In this document: one piece after another, positions 63,301-64,000 of the stretch | Numbering within the stretch: the first letter of the stretch is position 1 | Layout of the letters: the number at the start of each line of letters is the position of its first letter | Source: Coffea arabica | Lineage: Eukaryota > Streptophyta > Magnoliopsida > Gentianales > Rubiaceae | NCBI RefSeq assembly: GCF_036785885.1 | Contig: NC_092322.1 | Location: forward strand, 12,670,466 to 12,734,465 | Direction: 5' to 3' | DNA: 64,000 nucleotides | Notes under the pieces: generated by a model | Seen by the model: the letters and a program-made list of their open reading frames with translations, nothing else | Database searches by the model: none | Told to the model about the DNA's origin: nothing | Program-made: the position numbers and the translations under genes

Positions 63301-63798
63301 CGGCAACTCAGGTAAAGATTAAGCTGCAAATAGATGAATGGAATAATTATTTGGCTCTGTATCCTTGTGGAATAACTATTATGCTGAAAATCCTCATTAT
63401 GCATCTTCCATTTGAAGTTTTCTTTTTGGCGGGATATGCTGCACTGCAGTAGCTTTATTTTTGGAGTCATATAGTGTGGATCATTTTTCATTAGCATTTG
63501 CATTGGATGACATGAAATTGACATGATTCAACCTAATTTTACTGCTTCAGACTGCCTGTCTTTTAAATTGGAGAGTAATTGTGTGAAGATGGTTCAAAAT
63601 AATGGAGTTTTTGGAGCATCAGGACCAGATAATTTCAGTTTGAAAGATGGCCTATGTTAATAATAATGTTCTTTGTCCCTCCCCCTATTGCAGTTTGGAA
63701 ATTGGAGTTGGAGGTTACCCAGTTCGATGGGTTTTGATGAGTTGAATGGTGAGGCGGAGAGATTGAGAGGAATGATTGCAACATATGGGCGGTTGTGA
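54374..63798 (+). CDS. DPE1: chloroplast 4-alpha-glucanotransferase DPE1, 16 exons
   Basis: Disproportionating enzyme (EC 2.4.1.25, GH77) transfers glucan units between malto-oligosaccharides, turning maltotriose into glucose and longer chains in plastid starch breakdown. Exons: 54374-54754, 55544-55606, 57057-57145, 57231-57291, 58800-58878, 59541-59677, 59787-59945, 60047-60123, 61268-61407, 61495-61526, 61613-61687, 62195-62267, 62355-62443, 62883-62927, 63159-63311 and 63694-63798. All are GT-AG and in phase: 585 residues (Arabidopsis has about 576). Residues 1-50 form a Ser/Thr/Pro-rich transit peptide; an ATG at 54386 is an alternative start. Landmarks are RAGVLLHPTSFPGPYGIGDL, SWLEDAAYFAAIDDS, and GISIMGDMPIYVGYHSADVW. 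Catalytic residues: nucleophile Asp 382 (FRIDHFRG), acid/base Glu 429 (IIAEDL), Asp 482 (THDNDT). The end RLRGMIATYGRL matches the family. Intron 2 carries a MITE. The gene appears intact. Confidence 0.98.
55974..56937. mobile_element. hAT-type MITE in DPE1 intron 2
   Basis: The ends are TAGTGGTGTAATTGAGTC on the left and TAGGGGTGCTACTCGCGAG on the right in reverse. The flanks ACGACAAT (55966-55973) and ATGATAAT (56938-56945) look like an 8-bp duplication differing by two C-to-T changes. The arms repeat CTCGAGCTC words. Inside are a CA microsatellite (56735-56759) and a TA run (56762-56779). There is no transposase; the 964-bp element lies in the same orientation-neutral state as other MITEs here and is removed by splicing. 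Confidence 0.8.
58035..58260. other. possible organelle-derived insert in DPE1 intron 4
   Basis: This stretch is richer in G and C than the intron around it and reads unlike nuclear intron DNA (GGCGAGCAGTATATGCCCTT, CTCTAGAGCTAGGGCTTTG). The style recalls plant mitochondrial DNA, but I could not match it to a named organelle gene. It lies between DPE1 exons 4 and 5. Confidence 0.25.
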
Positions 63799-64000
63799 TG
63801 ATTGGTTTGCATATCTGCAATGCAACTCTCAGTTACAAATGTTCATCTTGCATTTGGCTGGTGCAGCAAAGTCATCCCTCTTCAAAGCTCCCTATTTCTT
63901 CCAGACGACTCTACTTCTTTGATGCTAGGAATAGGAGGAATTGGCCCAAAACATGCTGCCGTGCAAGACCGTCTACTTCACACTCCTTGCTTGCCTGGAG
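63799..64000 (+). other. DPE1 3' UTR
   Basis: Sequence following the DPE1 stop codon to the end of the window. No AATAAA was seen before the window ends, so the transcript end may lie beyond it. Confidence 0.5.

Noticed and set aside
1-64000. LTR retroelements, CRISPR arrays, organelle rRNA or tRNA genes
   Set aside because: No long terminal repeats, no reverse transcriptase or capsid-like frames, no regularly spaced direct repeats and no tRNA cloverleafs were seen in reading both strands.

Overview
This is a stretch of nuclear DNA from a eudicot plant. Every gene I can resolve has GT-AG introns, AT-rich intergenic DNA and plant-specific products (chloroplast disproportionating enzyme, stress-enhanced LHC-like protein, NF-YB factor, MIZ1-type DUF617 protein). 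The species cannot be named from the sequence alone. There are no RNA genes, CRISPR arrays or intact autonomous transposons.

Layout. 1-4.4 kb holds no gene. An intronless NF-YB gene lies at 4.39-5.06 kb (+). At 9.7-21.0 kb (+) is a ten-coding-exon gene for the RING/SPRY ubiquitin ligase RKP (KPC1 type), 1281 residues when spliced. At 22.46-24.35 kb (+) is a five-exon gene for a 234-residue plastid-type membrane protein. At 27.7-28.9 kb (+) is a tiny two-exon gene that I read as a PROPEP, a precursor of a plant elicitor peptide. At 30.3-33.8 kb (-) is a two-exon gene for a 156-residue single-pass membrane protein with a 3-kb intron. At 40.1-41.2 kb (+) is an intronless carboxylesterase resembling tobacco HSR203J, with one premature stop. 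At 46.5-47.2 kb (+) is a MIZU-KUSSEI1-like DUF617 gene. At 50.5-51.9 kb (+) is a two-exon SEP2-like gene. At 54.4-63.8 kb (+) is a complete sixteen-exon gene for plastid 4-alpha-glucanotransferase DPE1 (585 residues).

The most interesting locus is the PROPEP candidate. Splicing at 27835/28799 joins an N-terminal part with the KLLQCLGL helix motif to a C-terminus resembling AtPep6. The setting agrees: from memory, Arabidopsis has SEP2 (At2g21970), a DUF617 gene (At2g21990), PROPEP6 (At2g22000) and RKP (At2g22010) in a row, and DPE1 (At5g64860) near PROPEP1-3 (At5g64890-64905). The window therefore looks like an unreduced version of both Arabidopsis segments.

The gene-poor spaces are filled with small non-autonomous DNA elements. 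Several have resolvable ends and target-site duplications: three hAT-type elements with 8-bp duplications (8.3, 45.6 and 56 kb), a Tourist/Harbinger-like MITE with TTA duplications just upstream of DPE1, a Mutator-like inverted-repeat element at 39.1 kb, and a tRNA-derived SINE at 47.9 kb with a perfect 13-bp duplication. Local tandem duplications and homopolymer tracts make up much of the rest.
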